64,000 bases of DNA from Cycas panzhihuaensis (GCA_023213395.1 CM041465.1:232445741-232509740); one strand, 5' to 3'; positions 11,071 to 28,419 are shown, counted from the first letter of the stretch. Notes: generated by a model not told the origin, from the sequence alone. Made by a program: numbers and translations.

Positions 11071-11435
11071 AAGAAAAGCTTGTCTTGCTTGAAAAGAATG
11101 CCATCTTTCAGCTAGAAATCAACAACTACTTTTCCTTGCTATAGCTGCTCAAAGATAGGCTTGAATGCCTCATCTTTTAAGTACAAATCAACATATTCAT
11201 CATGGCAGAAAGGTTGAAATTGCATAGCTACCAACAAACTGGAAATACCTTACTATTGAGGAGGTCTAGACAGCAAGTCTGTAATTTTATTTATCGTTCA
11301 TTTCTTGTACTTAACCACGATGTGAAACTGCTGCAAATAGGACATCCACTTCATGTGCCTAGCCTGCTGCAATTTGGACTAAGTCTATAAAAATTGTAAA
11401 GGCTTGTGGTTGGTGTGGATGACTACTTCTTTTCC

Positions 11436-11642
11436 TCACAAATATGGTCTCCAATGCTTCACTGCTTGGTGTAATGCATAGAGCTCCTTATCGTAAGTTG
11501 GGTAGTTTATGACAGCTCCATTAAATGTCTCTGAATGGTATGCTATTGGTTTTCCTTCTTGCTTCAATACATCTCCCATGTCATAGCCTAAAGTATCAGT
11601 CTCCAATTCAAATGGTTTATACAACGAGGGTAAAGCTAACAT
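11436..11642 (-). pseudogene. RNase H of element B
   Basis: Sixty-eight open codons give the RNase H-like domain that follows Ty3/gypsy [27 protein letters not shown], then [20 protein letters not shown]. The expected first Asp in ETDTLG is present, and the catalytic YDKELYA Glu is retained. Downstream a stop separates it from the HTNHKPLQFL-like strand. Confidence 0.88.
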
Positions 11643-11810
11643 TGGTGCCTCACAAATTTTCTACTTCAAAAGCCTGAAAGCTTTTTCTTATTCATTCTCC
11701 CAATGAAACTTTGCATGTCCTCTCCTCAATGCATGAAGAGGTATTGCAATTTGAGAGAATCTGAAAATAAATTTTCTTAAATATTGATATGCACCAATGA
11801 AACTTCTTAC

Positions 11811-12416
11811 CTATATGGTTGTCTTGGGGGTGGGCCAATTGAGAATGACTTTAATCTTTGCTAGGTCAATCTTCAATTCTCCTCCTCCAACCACGAAACC
11901 TAAGAAGATGAGAGATTGCTTTCCAAACTCGCACTTCTTCAGATTTAGTTTCAATTGCTGCTCTTGGAAAACTCTGAGCACTTGCTCGACATGTTGGAGG
12001 TGCTCCTCCCATGTATGACTAAAAATCAGAATATCATCTAGATAAACAATTACAAAGTCATCAATGAAGGGTCTTAATACCTCATTCATCAACCTCATGA
12101 AGGTGGCAAGTGCATTACACAAACCAAATGGCATCACCAACCATTCGAACAATCCTTGCTTCGATTTAAAGGTTGTCTTCCAAGTATCCTCCTCTTAGAT
12201 TCGAACTTGATGGTAGCCTGATTTCAGGTCCAATTTGCTGAAATATCTTACTGACTGCAGCTGGTCCAACAAGTCATCTATCCATGGTAAGGGATGTCTA
12301 TTCTTTATGGTGATCTTGTTCAAAGCCCAGTAGTCAATGCACATTCTCCATCCTCCATCTTTCTTTGGCACCAAAATAATAGGTGAACCATATAGGGAAC
12401 AACTTGGCTTGATCAC
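11811..12416 (-). pseudogene. Reverse transcriptase of element B
   Basis: Two open stretches encode fingers and palm. The first (12195-12416) has [23 protein letters not shown] and [13 protein letters not shown]. The second (11811-12152) has [20 protein letters not shown] and the catalytic [12 protein letters not shown] box, then the thumb [20 protein letters not shown] lies between them in the same region (near 12193). The YLDD box is intact, so inactivation is by truncating stops, not loss of the active site. Confidence 0.92.
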
Positions 12417-12518
12417 TTATTGTTTTAAGAGTTCTTAAATCTGCCTCTTAATCTCTTCATTCTCCAAACCTGAGTTTCGATAGAGACTAAGATTTGGCAA
12501 AGGTGAATCAGCAACCAA

Positions 12519-13112
12519 CTAGATTTCATGTTCAATTGCCCTTTTAAGGGGCAGCCCTTTTGGTTCTTGGAATACGTCATTATACCTATTCCTTAGGCCT
12601 TCAATCTGTTGCACTTGCTTCTTATCTAGTGCTTGTATTAAGGACTCTGCTTGCTCTTTTTCTTCCACCTTTGGCTTTATCATCAATAGCACAAACTTCC
12701 TACAAGCATTAATCAATCTTTTCGCTTGTTGGGAAGATATAAGAGAGATCTTCTTTTGTGGCTTTGATGCATTGATCGTATATGATTTCCCATCCTTGAT
12801 TAGTCGAATCTTTCTCAGCCTCCTATGATGAACTCCATCTCTATCATAGAGATCTGGGCTGCCAAACACAACTTGACAAACATCTAGAGGGACTACCTCA
12901 CATTCAACTTCATCAATTAACCTTCCAGATATTGCAAATTTAAACTTACATTGGTGAATAACCTGCAACTCTGAATCTTTTTGCAGCCATCCAAGAGGAT
13001 ATGGTTTTGGATGTGCATGCATTTTTAATCCCAGTTTCTTTACCAATGCTTCTGAGATTAAATTCTTTTGGCTTCCTCCATCAAAGATGGCATCAACCAA
13101 ACTTTGCTTCAC
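12519..13112 (-). pseudogene. Protease and RT linker of element B
   Basis: A 197-codon open frame starts in the protease. The active-site segment is AIFDGGSQKNLIS, followed by PYPLGWLQKDSE and VVPLDVCQVVFGSPDLYDRD, which ends the retropepsin fold. The rest is the Lys-rich linker leading to RNRYNDVFQEPKGLPL at the RT border. Upstream a TAG separates it from the gag side. The active-site Asp-Gly-Gly matches the variant common in this plant lineage and so need not be a defect. Confidence 0.88.
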
Positions 13113-13307
13113 TTAGATTCTTACCATGAAGAGCTCCTCTCTAATCTCTGGATTAACTTGCTGATGGTTATTTTTAGGCTCCGCATTAGCCATGAGCATC
13201 AACTTCTCATTGGCTTCTTCAATGCCACAAACATTTTCATCACCCACAGAGTTAAGTAAAGCTTTACCTTTTCCCTTGTTCTTAGGTCGTTTCTTTAGGT
13301 GTAGGAA

Positions 13308-13529
13308 CTAACAATATTCTATGATGTGACCTGCTCGCTTGCAATGAGTACAAGTGACTTTGATTTGGGTTGTATTGGCTTGTTTCTTCTTGCCAAAACC
13401 CCTAATGGGTTGTTGTCCAACTTTACCTGGAAACCTTATTCCTCGCACAGGTTTGTTGCTACCTTCTTGAGGTGCAAACCTTTTCCTCTCAGCATAAACC
13501 TTCTTGTTCCTCTTTTCTATGGCAATCAC
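13308..13529 (-). pseudogene. Gag zinc-knuckle end of element B
   Basis: Seventy-three open codons rich in Lys, Arg and Gly end with a CCHC knuckle CTHCKRAGHIIEYC (C-x2-C-x4-H-x4-C) and then TAG. As in element A, the stop falls directly after the last Cys. The basic N-terminal side is typical nucleocapsid. Confidence 0.85.
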
Positions 13530-13888
13530 CTTCTTGTTGGCTTCATCAAGCGATTTAACTTCAAACAGTTGAAGTTCTTCTTTGAATATCTTTGGTGCAG
13601 TCCTCCAATATACTTCAGCATGATATCTTTACCCAGTAAAGAGATGCCCAATACAATAGCTTGATTTTGAAATTCTGTTGTGTAATCTTGGACATTTTGG
13701 CCTCTTTCATGTTGGTAATATTGCCATTTAATCCTCTGTTACTCTTCATACCCAATAGGATAGAATTGCTTCTTTATGACGATTTTAAATTGTTGCCAAG
13801 TAATTTCATTTGTATTATAGGATTTAAGATATACATTCCACTAAACTAATGCATGCTTAGACAGTTTTAACCTAACAAAAGTAATTTT

Positions 13889-14329
13889 CTAGTGGTTTTT
13901 ATACCCATAAATGGAAAAATATGTTTCTAGTTGGTCTAACCAACCATCTAATTTTTCAGCATCTAAAGTTCCATCATAGATAGGCAGTTCAAGTTTTGCC
14001 TCTACCTTGAATGGATGTGTTATTATCGCTGGATTGTCATCTTCTTCCTCTTCTTGTTGGTCTTCTACTAGCTCTTCATTTGTTTCCTCTTTCATCGGTT
14101 CATCTTCTTCCTTCTTTATGCTTTTCACTATTGAAGAAGAAGTTGCAACTTGTTGAGAGACTAGTTGTGCCACAAGCTGGGTTAATCTATCAAGGTTTTG
14201 CTCCATCTTCACGAACCTTTCCTCCATCTTTTGCTTTAGCTCAGTCATCTTCCTTCGTTGTCTACGTTCTTTCTCAAGTGGTTTGGTTAAAGGTTCGCTG
14301 GTCAACAAATACTGAAATCTAGTTTTCAT
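13889..14329 (-). pseudogene. Gag N-terminal half of element B
   Basis: A 147-codon frame with an Arg/Lys-rich start, a coiled acidic region (KKEEDEPMKEETNEELVED) and the beginning of the Gag domain (KLDGWLDQLETYFSIYGY), then a stop at 13886-13888. The rest of the domain continues in the same region with further stops (for example FVRLKLSKHALV and KKQFYPIGYEE). The frame upstream of the coiled region may start later, at the Met near 14247. Confidence 0.85.
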
Positions 14330-14416
14330 AAAAATATTTCACAACAAAAGCAAGAGGGTTTTTCTTTTCTTTTCTCTTTAAAAATTCCTAACTTCCCAAG
14401 GATTTCAAGAAATCTA

Positions 14417-14428
14417 GCTCTGATACCA
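14417..14428 (-). other. Primer-binding site of element B
   Basis: The minus strand reads TGGTATCAGAGC, an exact complement of the 3' end of plant initiator tRNA-Met, six bases inside the 5' LTR. Confidence 0.95.
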
Positions 14429-14434
14429 AATATT

Positions 14435-15720
14435 TAATCCGAATTTGAATGGAAAAGTAAAGACTTAATCCAATCGAAACAAACCCAAAACAAATTTATA
14501 ATAATATTACATTAATTTGAAGATAATTTAAAATTTCTCTTACAAAATTTCTTATGTTTGTGCTCTTTTAAGCATGCAAAGGACTGCTACAGCAAATTGG
14601 GAGAGAAGAACTGAGTGCTTGGTGCTTTTTCAAGCTGCTGCATGTTCTTTAGAACCACTGTCACTGAAGTTTGTATGGAGTTTTAGTTGCCGATAACCAA
14701 AAGAATCCTTTTCTTGGAGAAGAATTATGTCAGTGTCTCTTTCTTGGACTGTTGTGGCTACTATTTTCCTCTCTCAGCTGCAACTTCACTTTCTTGGGCT
14801 CCTTCTCTATCCCCATGAATGGATTTGGGTGCTGCTCTGTCGCTCTTTATGCACTTCTGTTTCATTTTCTCTCCTACGCAGAATTTTCCCTCTTGCAGCC
14901 GTTCTTCTTTTCTGGAAAGTAATTTTTGGAGAACTTTCCTTGAATCTTGCTCATTGGACTGCGTCTATGGCTGCTGGTGTCCTCTCCTCTGTCCTCTGTG
15001 AAGAGATCTCACTGTTTTGAAACCAGAATGCGTGTTTCTTCCTCAACGGGTTTTATGTTTTCCCGTTCTTCAACGGATTCTAAATAGTTAATAAAATCCC
15101 GCTTAAATCCATGTAATTAGGACGTTTTCCTCTTTAAACATGTAGAGGACACGTGCGAAAAGATCCTCCTACAATTCCGTGCAAAAATGGACTTCGTTTC
15201 CCCCACCAAAATAACTATCGTTTTCTAAATTTCTGTTTTCTATCTTCTGCGAAGTTGCGCCTCAGTCATCAGGGTTGCGTCTACAGTCTGCAAGGTTACG
15301 TCTCAGTCAGCAAGGTTGCATCTCAATCAGCAAGGTTGTGCCTCAGCCAGCAGGGTTATGCCTGTAATTCGTAAGATTGCATCTTAGTCAGCAAGGTTGC
15401 ACCTCAGTTAACAAGTTACGTTTCAGTCAGCAGGGTTGCGCCTACAGTCTGCAAGGTTGCGTCTCAGTCAACAAGGTTGCGTCTCAGTCAGCAAGGTTGT
15501 GCCTCAGTCAGTAGGTTACGTTTCAATCAGCAGGGTTGTGCCTGCAGTCCACAAGATTGTGTCTTAGTCAGTAAGGTTGCGCCTCAGTCAGCAGGTTGCA
15601 TTTCAGTCAGCAAGGTTGCACCTGCAGTCCGCAAGGTTGCGGTTCGTTGCACTTATAGACCAGTCGATCATTTTAGTTGCAATTGCGGTTGCACCTTTTA
15701 AAGATCCGAAAAACGGATCA
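14435..15720 (-). repeat. 5' LTR of element B
   Basis: Aligns with 8656-9710. The plus-strand left end TAATCCG (TG mutated to TA) and right end CGGATCA form a 7-bp inverted terminal repeat once the one mutation is discounted. It is 1286 bp and carries the longer minisatellite at about 15251-15640. Confidence 0.93.
15251..15640 (-). repeat. Minisatellite in the 5' LTR of B
   Basis: About 18-20 imperfect units of about 20-24 bp with the core CAGTCAGCAAGGTTGCG. It is longer by about 140 bp than the array in the 3' LTR, so unit number has changed since insertion. Confidence 0.9.
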
Positions 15721-17060
15721 AATACTCTCTTTTAAAAGTAAGTCAATTTATTGCCCTTAATGCCATTGAGGTAGACTTAAAATATCTAGGTATTGTTGTT
15801 GTACTATTAATCACAATTGCGATTGTTGGTAAAATTATCAACTGCCTTTATGTTCATCTTCCAAAATATCTTTACGTAGAGAATTTCGTGGTGTTTTCCA
15901 CCTACTCATAGGTACATGTACCTTTAGTATAACTCAAGCAAAGTGGATATGACCTAATTTTATCCTAATATAAGAAACTTATAAATAAAACAATGGAAGT
16001 TTGTAGATTATTTTTATGTTTATTTTTATTTAAATTCAATGGCTTAGATTCAATCTTATATTATCATCTGATGGTGGAAAATCACTTACATCTAATCACC
16101 CCTTTATACTTGCTTCTTTTCATGAATTCTATCATTTATGAGATCCTTAAATATGGATCGCCTTTCTCTAGGTCAATAATGTACATTCAATCACAAATTC
16201 ACACAAATTTTCCTTCTTGTTATCATATGCCTATTTACTTGCTACATTCTTCGTTACTTTACCAAAAGTAAACAATCTAAATTTAATTTTTTCTATCCCA
16301 TTAGACTATTATGATCCACTCATGCCATGTAATTTCTTACGTTTTTCCTTTCCAAAATCATTTTATGGTTGTTTTCTTCCTATCTTATAAGATGTGAGTT
16401 ACGAGTTAAGACTTGAAGTCTTCCATTCACAAATTTCCTATACTTTTCATAATTTTTTCTTATATTTTTATGGGATGTGAGACATAAGTTTCCACCCTTT
16501 TTCTTGCACTTGCCACTTTTATTATATAGTGGCTTCCTTTTGGCCTATGAGCCACAAAACATAAGTTACAAAAATTTCTCTAACAACTTCTGACTCTCAA
16601 ATTTTATAAGTGTTTAATATTTTGACATAAAGGCACAACATAAGGTTCATGTTTTAATCTACCAACACAATAACAACATTCCATTGAAGTTATAATAGTC
16701 TTGGATTTTTTTGTGTCTATTCTCTTATAAAGATTTTTCCCTCTAGTCTATCCTCATTCATATCATATGCTCCCCTATATGATATTATCATATCTAATCA
16801 ATCTTATTCCAATTCTATAATATAGGGAACATCAAAATATGTTATATGATCACAGGTTTTAGAATACATTTACATATAATTATAAAGGCTTTAGCCTTGG
16901 ATATAATCATACAAAATTCTAATAATAAAATAGGTGCATCCCTCACTTAATAGAGCATGGAATAAGCATCCATCTTATAATAGGATATTCTATACTAATA
17001 AATAAAAATAAATATATCATGGTTATTTTATCAAAGTTTTCTCTAGATTTATTAAACTCA
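15721..17060. repeat. Repeat family H copy 1, right part
   Basis: Continues the sequence interrupted at 8655 and starts with the second target-site duplication, AATAC. It matches about 28736-30120 along its length, including the runs around TTCCAAAATATCTTTAC (15849) and ATGGAATAAGCATCCATC (16959). No intact ORF. In one minus frame a few segments such as NGIKGNK and YVKIFWKMNIKAV are conserved between copies, but stops are frequent. Confidence 0.8.
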
Positions 17061-17799
17061 AACCCTTGCATCACCTCCCCTTATTTAAAAGCATCATCCT
17101 TGATGTGACTTCCTTCCACTACAAAGAGATAAGGGTGTTATTAATGCTTCTCTTCTTTATGCTCTCTTAAATCAAGTATGCTTATGTTGCACAAATTTGA
17201 TAACCTTAAAGCTCATAACCTATAATAACTTAATGATTATAAGTGACATGTCCTTATCTACTAGCATATAAATATTCTTTATTTGAGAGTACAAATGATT
17301 TTATTTTTATTTACCTTTACAAATTGCACTTAGAAGTAATGCTCTCATAAGTAGGCAAGCATACACATAGGTAGGTAGGTAGATAGATAAGTAGATACAA
17401 ATGTAAATTATTGCATAGTTATCTTGATCATGGGACCTGACTATTAATGGTAATTAGTAACTTTTGTATACATGACACTTCCTCCAGCTAATGTAATTCA
17501 TGAAAGAGGCATCCTTACCTATATAAGGCCTCATAGAATATTAAAAGGATTATTATTATATGCGTGAGATCTATAATTGATGCATTATGCTATTGCTTTG
17601 ATGCTTTTATTTTTATAATCTATTCCTTTTGGTCATCATACTTTAGCAGTCAGTCCTTAATTGTAATAATAGTGAATTTTGCCTTGTTGTTTTTGCTCTA
17701 TTTATGTTCTTATTTCTATTCTACGATAAATGTTGAGGACAAATATGGGTTGAGTTTGTTTGAGGTGCTATTAGAGCAAGGTTCAAAGAATATTATCTA
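17061..17799. other. No gene recognised; short GTAG/GATA repeat
   Basis: AT-rich sequence. The only notable feature is a short tetranucleotide stretch (GTAG then GATA) at about 17368-17398. The open frame near 17564 is Phe/Ile/Tyr-rich and has no recognisable domain. Confidence 0.5.
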
Positions 17800-18651
17800 C
17801 ATTAGTAAGTGGTGAAAGTAATGGATTATTGATAGTATGACCTTTTTATTGCCTTTCCTTTGTAATAACAGTAAGTTTTTTCTTCATTTCTATGAGAAAT
17901 ATTCAAATCTCATCTCTTTCTTTAATAATGGTCTAGGTTAAAAACCAGATTCTAAGGGTTTTCAAATATCAAACATAAAAGCTATCATTATTAGCTAAGT
18001 ATGCTTCGAGATAAGCCAACATGTGAAGTGAGGTGATATACTTACTAATACCAAGGTCTTAAACAATGTTTATATATTGAATCAAGCCTACACAAACTTT
18101 CAGGTATATTAAAGGTCCCATTTAGGATTTCTTGAATCCTTATTATAGGAAATTATTAGCCATTTGTAACATATAATATACTAGTTAATGTTAGGAAATC
18201 ACTTTCTGTGTACACCTCAAAGATAGATATTGTAGTTATGAGCATAGTAATCCTCCATAGTTAGTACCATGTGATATTTGGTCAATTTATTATTAATAAC
18301 TAAGAATTATATTAGAGAGCCTACAAGTTAGATAAATCATAAGTTAAGTCTAAATTTTCCACATCAAATTCTACCGAGTGTTGGTGATCTAAGTATTGGT
18401 TTTTGGTTCTATAATAACACTTAGTTAGAACTACCATCAATAGTCTCACTTTAGTAAATACCAATTTTTTATAGTTGAAACCCTCATTAGTAATTTTTAC
18501 CACTACTTCTTAATTCTCTAATTGTAATGAGAGCATCATGCCATTCATTTTGCACTAAGTTAATTTCAACTCATACATTGGAAGAAAAATGGTATATAAG
18601 CACCCCATGGGTCCCATGGCCAAATTTTTATGTATATTTTCACTTACATCA
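17800..18651 (-). pseudogene. Decayed reading frame of unknown identity
   Basis: From 18651 down to about 17995 one minus frame gives protein-like residues (EVVVKITNEGFNYKKLVFTK, then ISIFEVYTESDFLTL, then IQEILNGTFNIPESLCRL) broken by about eleven stops in 205 codons. A frame change near 18010 is followed by more protein-like sequence ending in a Lys/Glu-rich stretch near 17830. The composition and hydrophobic pattern look like a folded protein, but no domain was recognised. It could be a retroelement ORF or a chance effect of purine-rich DNA. Confidence 0.35.
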
Positions 18652-18659
18652 TTTTGGTG

Positions 18660-19100
18660 AGGACATCATAATTATCATAATACACTAGATGAGTTTTTTA
18701 TATGATTTTTAAGGAAACTAACCTAAAGACACCCCACAAAGCTTCCTTATAATTAAGAGGTTAATATGCCATAAACACCACCCTCCCTCCCTCATCTTTC
18801 TATATCAATCCCTAACTCTTTAATTGCATTCCTCTTATATAATCCTTTTTCTTCTAAACCCTTTCTTATTCTCTCATCCCTCTTCTTCTAATCCACTAGT
18901 CTAAACTCAATTCAATAAATCATTTCTTTTGCACCATGTCTTCCCTTACCTAATCAAACAAGATCACAACCCTAAAAAACTAATACACCATTTTATATAA
19001 TAATTTTGCTAGACTCTTCAATGAGCTCATGAAACTTTCCACCTAAATTTTAAATATAGCCTTCGACTCTACTTTATCTAACAACTCCTTGCCACCTCCA
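18660..19100. other. No gene recognised
   Basis: C- and T-rich plus strand, leading into the plus-strand Gag remnant; possibly its decayed N-terminal region (Pro/Ser/Thr-rich in translation). No clear boundary. Confidence 0.4.
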
Positions 19101-20165
19101 CCCCCCTTATTTCCACCCCTACCATGTTAATACCCACTCCATCATAACATTAGCATTTTTACATTTGACCCTAATCTCAATTAAGACACCACCACACATA
19201 GTTGGATTAATAAGTTAGAATCTTATTTCTCTATCATCCCTATGTCCCTTAATGATAAGCATTTTTTTGTCTCCATCCACCTCAAAGACAAAGCTCATTA
19301 TTAATATCATTGGTGATAACACCAAAACTCCTCCAACCTCATGTGGGATTCCTTTTATAAATGCTTCTTTGATTTGTACGAGGATAGGAAGAATCAATCC
19401 TTATTTTGTTAGCTTACTTGCCCTAAGTATACAACCTTAGTTGAAGTATATACTAACGAGTTCCAAGCCTTGTAGAATTAAGTATCTCAAACTCTTAATT
19501 GATAAATTGTCATTGATATATAAGTTTCTCGATTCAAAGGCCATATTTAAATATGAGTTAAGATGGTTCCCCCCACCATTCTTAGAGATGCCATATCGAT
19601 GGCCAAAGCAGTTGAAGTAGAGTTTGTAATAGAATTTCCAATTCTTCCTTAATGTGACCAAACCTTTTACTTTCATCCTTGCCCAACAAATCAACAACAT
19701 TAATGCATAAATGATCCATAATACATAGTAATCAAGTAACCTTTAAATCCCCTACATCTCCCTACAATAGAATCATATAAATATTAAGAGGCTGGCCTAT
19801 ATATCATATGCTTAAAAAAGAAGGCCCGTGACCGTTGGAAAGTATGTTAAGTTAGGCATGTAGTCTTTACAATTAGCCCTGACCTATTTATAAATAAAGA
19901 CATAGACTAAGTTCATAACCCATGTGAGGATCCACCCTAAGAATCCTTACTTGACCTTGAAACCTATGTCTCCTTAGAAGTTGTCTCTTTTACTTCCTAT
20001 TCTAAACCCACCAAAGTCAAAGGCATACTTTGAAAAACCCCCATATCCATCCTTATTAATGGTGGTGTATCACTAAACTTTATTGACATATCCTTAACTA
20101 CATAACTTAACTTGTATGTTGACTCTAAGACTAACTTCCCTTTCTCTTTAACAAGATATGATACA
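19101..20165 (+). pseudogene. Ty3/gypsy Gag and protease remnant
   Basis: The plus-strand translation shows a fossil Gag domain with the pattern W-x3-L-E-S-Y-F (KLESYFSIIPMS), then IHLKDKAHY, a WDSFYKCFFDLYEDR segment, YTNEFQAL, and TILRDAISMAKAVEVEFV, in the order expected for Gag. From about 20040 a protease-like ISILINGGVSLNFIDIS follows, with the retropepsin Asp replaced by Asn. Many stops and shifts are present. The remnant ends at the alternating repeat at 20231. No LTR or primer site could be assigned. Confidence 0.7.
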
Positions 20166-20230
20166 CTTCATTATGTAAGGACAATCAAGATTTTATATAC
20201 TTAGATCAACACATCCTATTTGATATCTAA

Positions 20231-25547
<5,317 letters not shown>

Positions 25548-25559
25548 TTTTTCCCTTAT

Positions 25560-27238
25560 ATGTCCAATTTCTTCAACCATCTCTTATCCTTGTATTAGTT
25601 TCAAGGAATGTTAAGTTGATTGTACTTCCCATATAATGGTGAGAACTGGTTTGAGCAGTATTTTTGTTTTCTTTTCTTTAGCTTTGGAGGAGTAGATGTT
25701 ACTTGTCCCTCTTATATTTTAGTCTAAGTCTTCATTCTTTCCTTTTCTATTGTAAAGCCTTCTAATTTTGGTTGTGGAGAGTTTAGTGATAGGGTTATTA
25801 ACATAGAGGATTAGAGGTCGAATCTTCTCTTCTTCTTATCTTTTTTAATGCTAATTGATTTTTTTGACACCTTACTTTCCCTCTTTTACCCTTGAATCTC
25901 TAACTCGACCTATTTTCCTATTATCTACATTTCTCTTCATATAACCTTTTCCTTTGATTGTGTCTCTATAGAAGCACTAAAACTTGGTTCTATGTTACAA
26001 TAAAAATTTAGTTCTACTTGGCATTTTTAATTCTCATCATTTTGACTCTGATAAGCTTCTAGACCATTAATCTAATATTCCTCAAGTGTTATTTTAGTGG
26101 TTCTTAAGCAACTTGTTATAACACCATCAGGATCATAGTAACTTATGGGTCAGGTTTTCAAATTACTAGCATCTAAAGGTTCAACTTCTTATTTCATTTC
26201 TATGCACGTGCTGGTTTTCCAATATTTAATAGATATATCCATAGGTTGTAGAGGGGCTTTCTTAGCAATTGGGTGTAATACCCCCCTAATATATGAGAGT
26301 TTCTTATAGATCTCCATAAAAAATAACTTTAGAGGAGAATAAATTAACAAATAATGAGTTGACCCTTTAAACCCATTCAACCATATTATAACATAATTTT
26401 TAAACAAATAAAAGTCCTTATAAGGTATGTTGTCTTAGTGTCTCAACTAAGTCTTAACATCTTCATCAATCCTAACCAAAGGATATAGAAAAGTAGTGGT
26501 AATTGTATTAAAAATTCCCACCTAAGCATAACAATGAAAGGCTACCTTTCTTTCCCATGCTTTCATATATTAGAGGTATATAGGCACATTTTCTATTTTT
26601 ACTTCTAGTAGGAAAGTGGAATAGTCAATCATTCCTACCATGGCACATACCAAGTAAGAAGTCTTGTAAAATGTTATGCCTTCATGTAGTCCACTAAGTT
26701 TACCTCGTAATGCTTGGCTTATAATTTCAACCCAATTTATTAAATAATTTCCCTACAAGCATTTAGTAATTATGAATGCATGTATTGAGAGCAACTATGA
26801 ATTATCATTATACCTGAAAACCCTAAAAAGGAGCAAAATCCACAATTTGATGTTACCTTAAATATTTCATGCCTTCTATATCTCTTTCTTCATTACTTTC
26901 TTTGATTGGTTAAGGTACTAATCACCCATATCCTTTGTAAACTCTTTATCCTTAGCCATTATACCTTGCAATTTCCCTAAGTCGAAGGATATGTTTGGTT
27001 TAGGTAGTTTAAAATTTCTCCTAAAATATTTTGCAGTGAGTAGGGCAGTGGGTTTATTATTTGGTCTTATTATTAATCTGTCCTCCCTATTTAAACATAG
27101 AGATAATTTCCTTATTACCTTTAGATATGGGAAAATTTTAGGTATGAAAGTGATACGATCCAATCCACAACACTACATAGGTCCTGCTTTGCTTTTCACA
27201 TCCAAGGAGAGTTCAAGATTTAAGTTAGGTAAGCTCAT
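25560..27238 (-). pseudogene. Long decayed reading frame of unknown identity
   Basis: One minus frame, starting at an ATG at 27238, stays protein-like for about 560 codons with roughly 25 stops. Readable segments include LCLNREDRLIIRPNNKPTAL, KYFRRNFKLPKPNISFDLGK, INWVEIISQALRGKLSGLHE, VIIWLNGFKGSTHYLLIYSP and HPIAKKAPLQPMDISIKYWK. The last third is Lys/Arg-rich (KKDKKKRRFDL, PPKLKKRKQK). No known domain was recognised. The frame is the same for its whole length, which is unusual for junk. It ends about 20 bp from the edge of the microsatellite. It may be a retroelement ORF or an old host gene copy. Confidence 0.45.
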
Positions 27239-28419
27239 CTTTCTATCTTCTATAATTAGCATGATTTAGTGATATATAGATAAGTATGAACTTGACTTTC
27301 TTCTAATTAATGGAATGAAAAATTTTAGAGCACCAAGGATCTAAATTATTAACCTTAGTTATATGCAAATTTGCCTATGAATCCAAACCTTTGTCTTCCT
27401 CCTGTGAATGTTTGCTCTACTTTCTTTACACTTAGATAAATAAAAAATGACCATAGGGTCATGAATATATTATGCTTATGGGTGTAATTAATATTTCACA
27501 CTTTGTCATTATTATCGTATTAAGTGCTCGTTTAAAACTCAGGGGCTATTATATAACAACACAATTTTCTCGTACCAACTTTTACCCATATATTTCTTTC
27601 CTGCACTGACTCTCTTTTTGTGAGCTATTTTTTGGAGAATTATGATTCATATCGAAGACTATCGTGTAAGGCCCTTTTGTTTACTCTTACTCTCCCACGT
27701 TGAGCTTTCCTATATGAAAGCCATTTTTTTGCTTTATTTATCCCTCAAATGTGGTCTCTTTGCAAAAAAGTATTCTAAAGGGGTTATGTAATTATTTTCC
27801 TTTTTTGGTGCGGACACTTCCCACATCAAAGCTTTATTTTTTTAATTATATATTAAGTCCACAATATAGGAACCTACCTTGTGGGAACAATATCTTTTGT
27901 TACTATTGAATAGTGGGTCCTAACAGTCATTTGCACATGTTTTAATGTCCCACAAGTTGTTGTTTTACACTGATGCTTCATGCATGAAACTCATATTTCT
28001 TGAATTATCACCAACAAAAGGTGCTTCATATGGGAAGTAAAGTTGCATGATCTATATTACTGATTCTCTTTTTTTTCATGAACTATTCCTACATGATATC
28101 ACCTTGCAAGCAAGCTTCCTATATTGAATGTTATTTTCTCAAAAGTATTACATAAAAGATCCTTTCATGTAGGAGAACTATTTATGAGAACTATACTTTT
28201 ATCTTTTTGTATTTCTTCCTCATCATATCTTCTTGCATGAATACCACATTCATGAATGCTTTCTTTATGTGCAGAAAATCAACTATGGAGAATGCTTCAA
28301 CTACTAAGAATTGATTATGCCATGACTATTTTATATTTATTCTTTTATTTCCCTTAGTAAAATTCTATTGTTTGACTAATCATAAAATATATCTTAATAA
28401 TATAAAGCCTTATTAAGAC
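27239..28419. other. No gene recognised
   Basis: AT-rich. Between about 27540 and 28300 short motifs recur irregularly (variants of CATGAA, CCTACATG and CATATTG around ATG-rich stretches), but no boundary, ORF or repeat partner was found. Confidence 0.45.

Larger units (their letters stand above)
8656..15720 (-). mobile_element. Full-length degenerate Ty3/gypsy retrotransposon B
   Basis: A minus-strand element with LTRs at 14435-15720 (5') and 8656-9710 (3'), a tRNA-Met primer-binding site at 14417-14428, a polypurine tract at 9712-9727, and gag, protease, reverse transcriptase, RNase H and integrase in Ty3/gypsy order. It is flanked by the perfect duplication AATAC (8651-8655 and 15721-15725). 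Stops and frameshifts occur in every gene, so it is dead. The LTRs have diverged by point changes, a deletion and repeat-number change, so the insertion is not recent. The host sequence it split has an unoccupied paralogue at about 28730. Confidence 0.95.

Noticed and set aside
17368-17398. GTAG/GATA tetranucleotide stretch as a CRISPR-like or regulatory array
   Set aside because: Too short and simple; an ordinary microsatellite.
25630-25720. A GGVDV protease-like motif on the plus strand directly after the microsatellite, which would make the repeat an interruption of the protease seen at 20040-20165
   Set aside because: Only five residues match, no following GIQWL-type segment is present, and the minus strand of the same stretch is part of a longer, more convincing reading frame.
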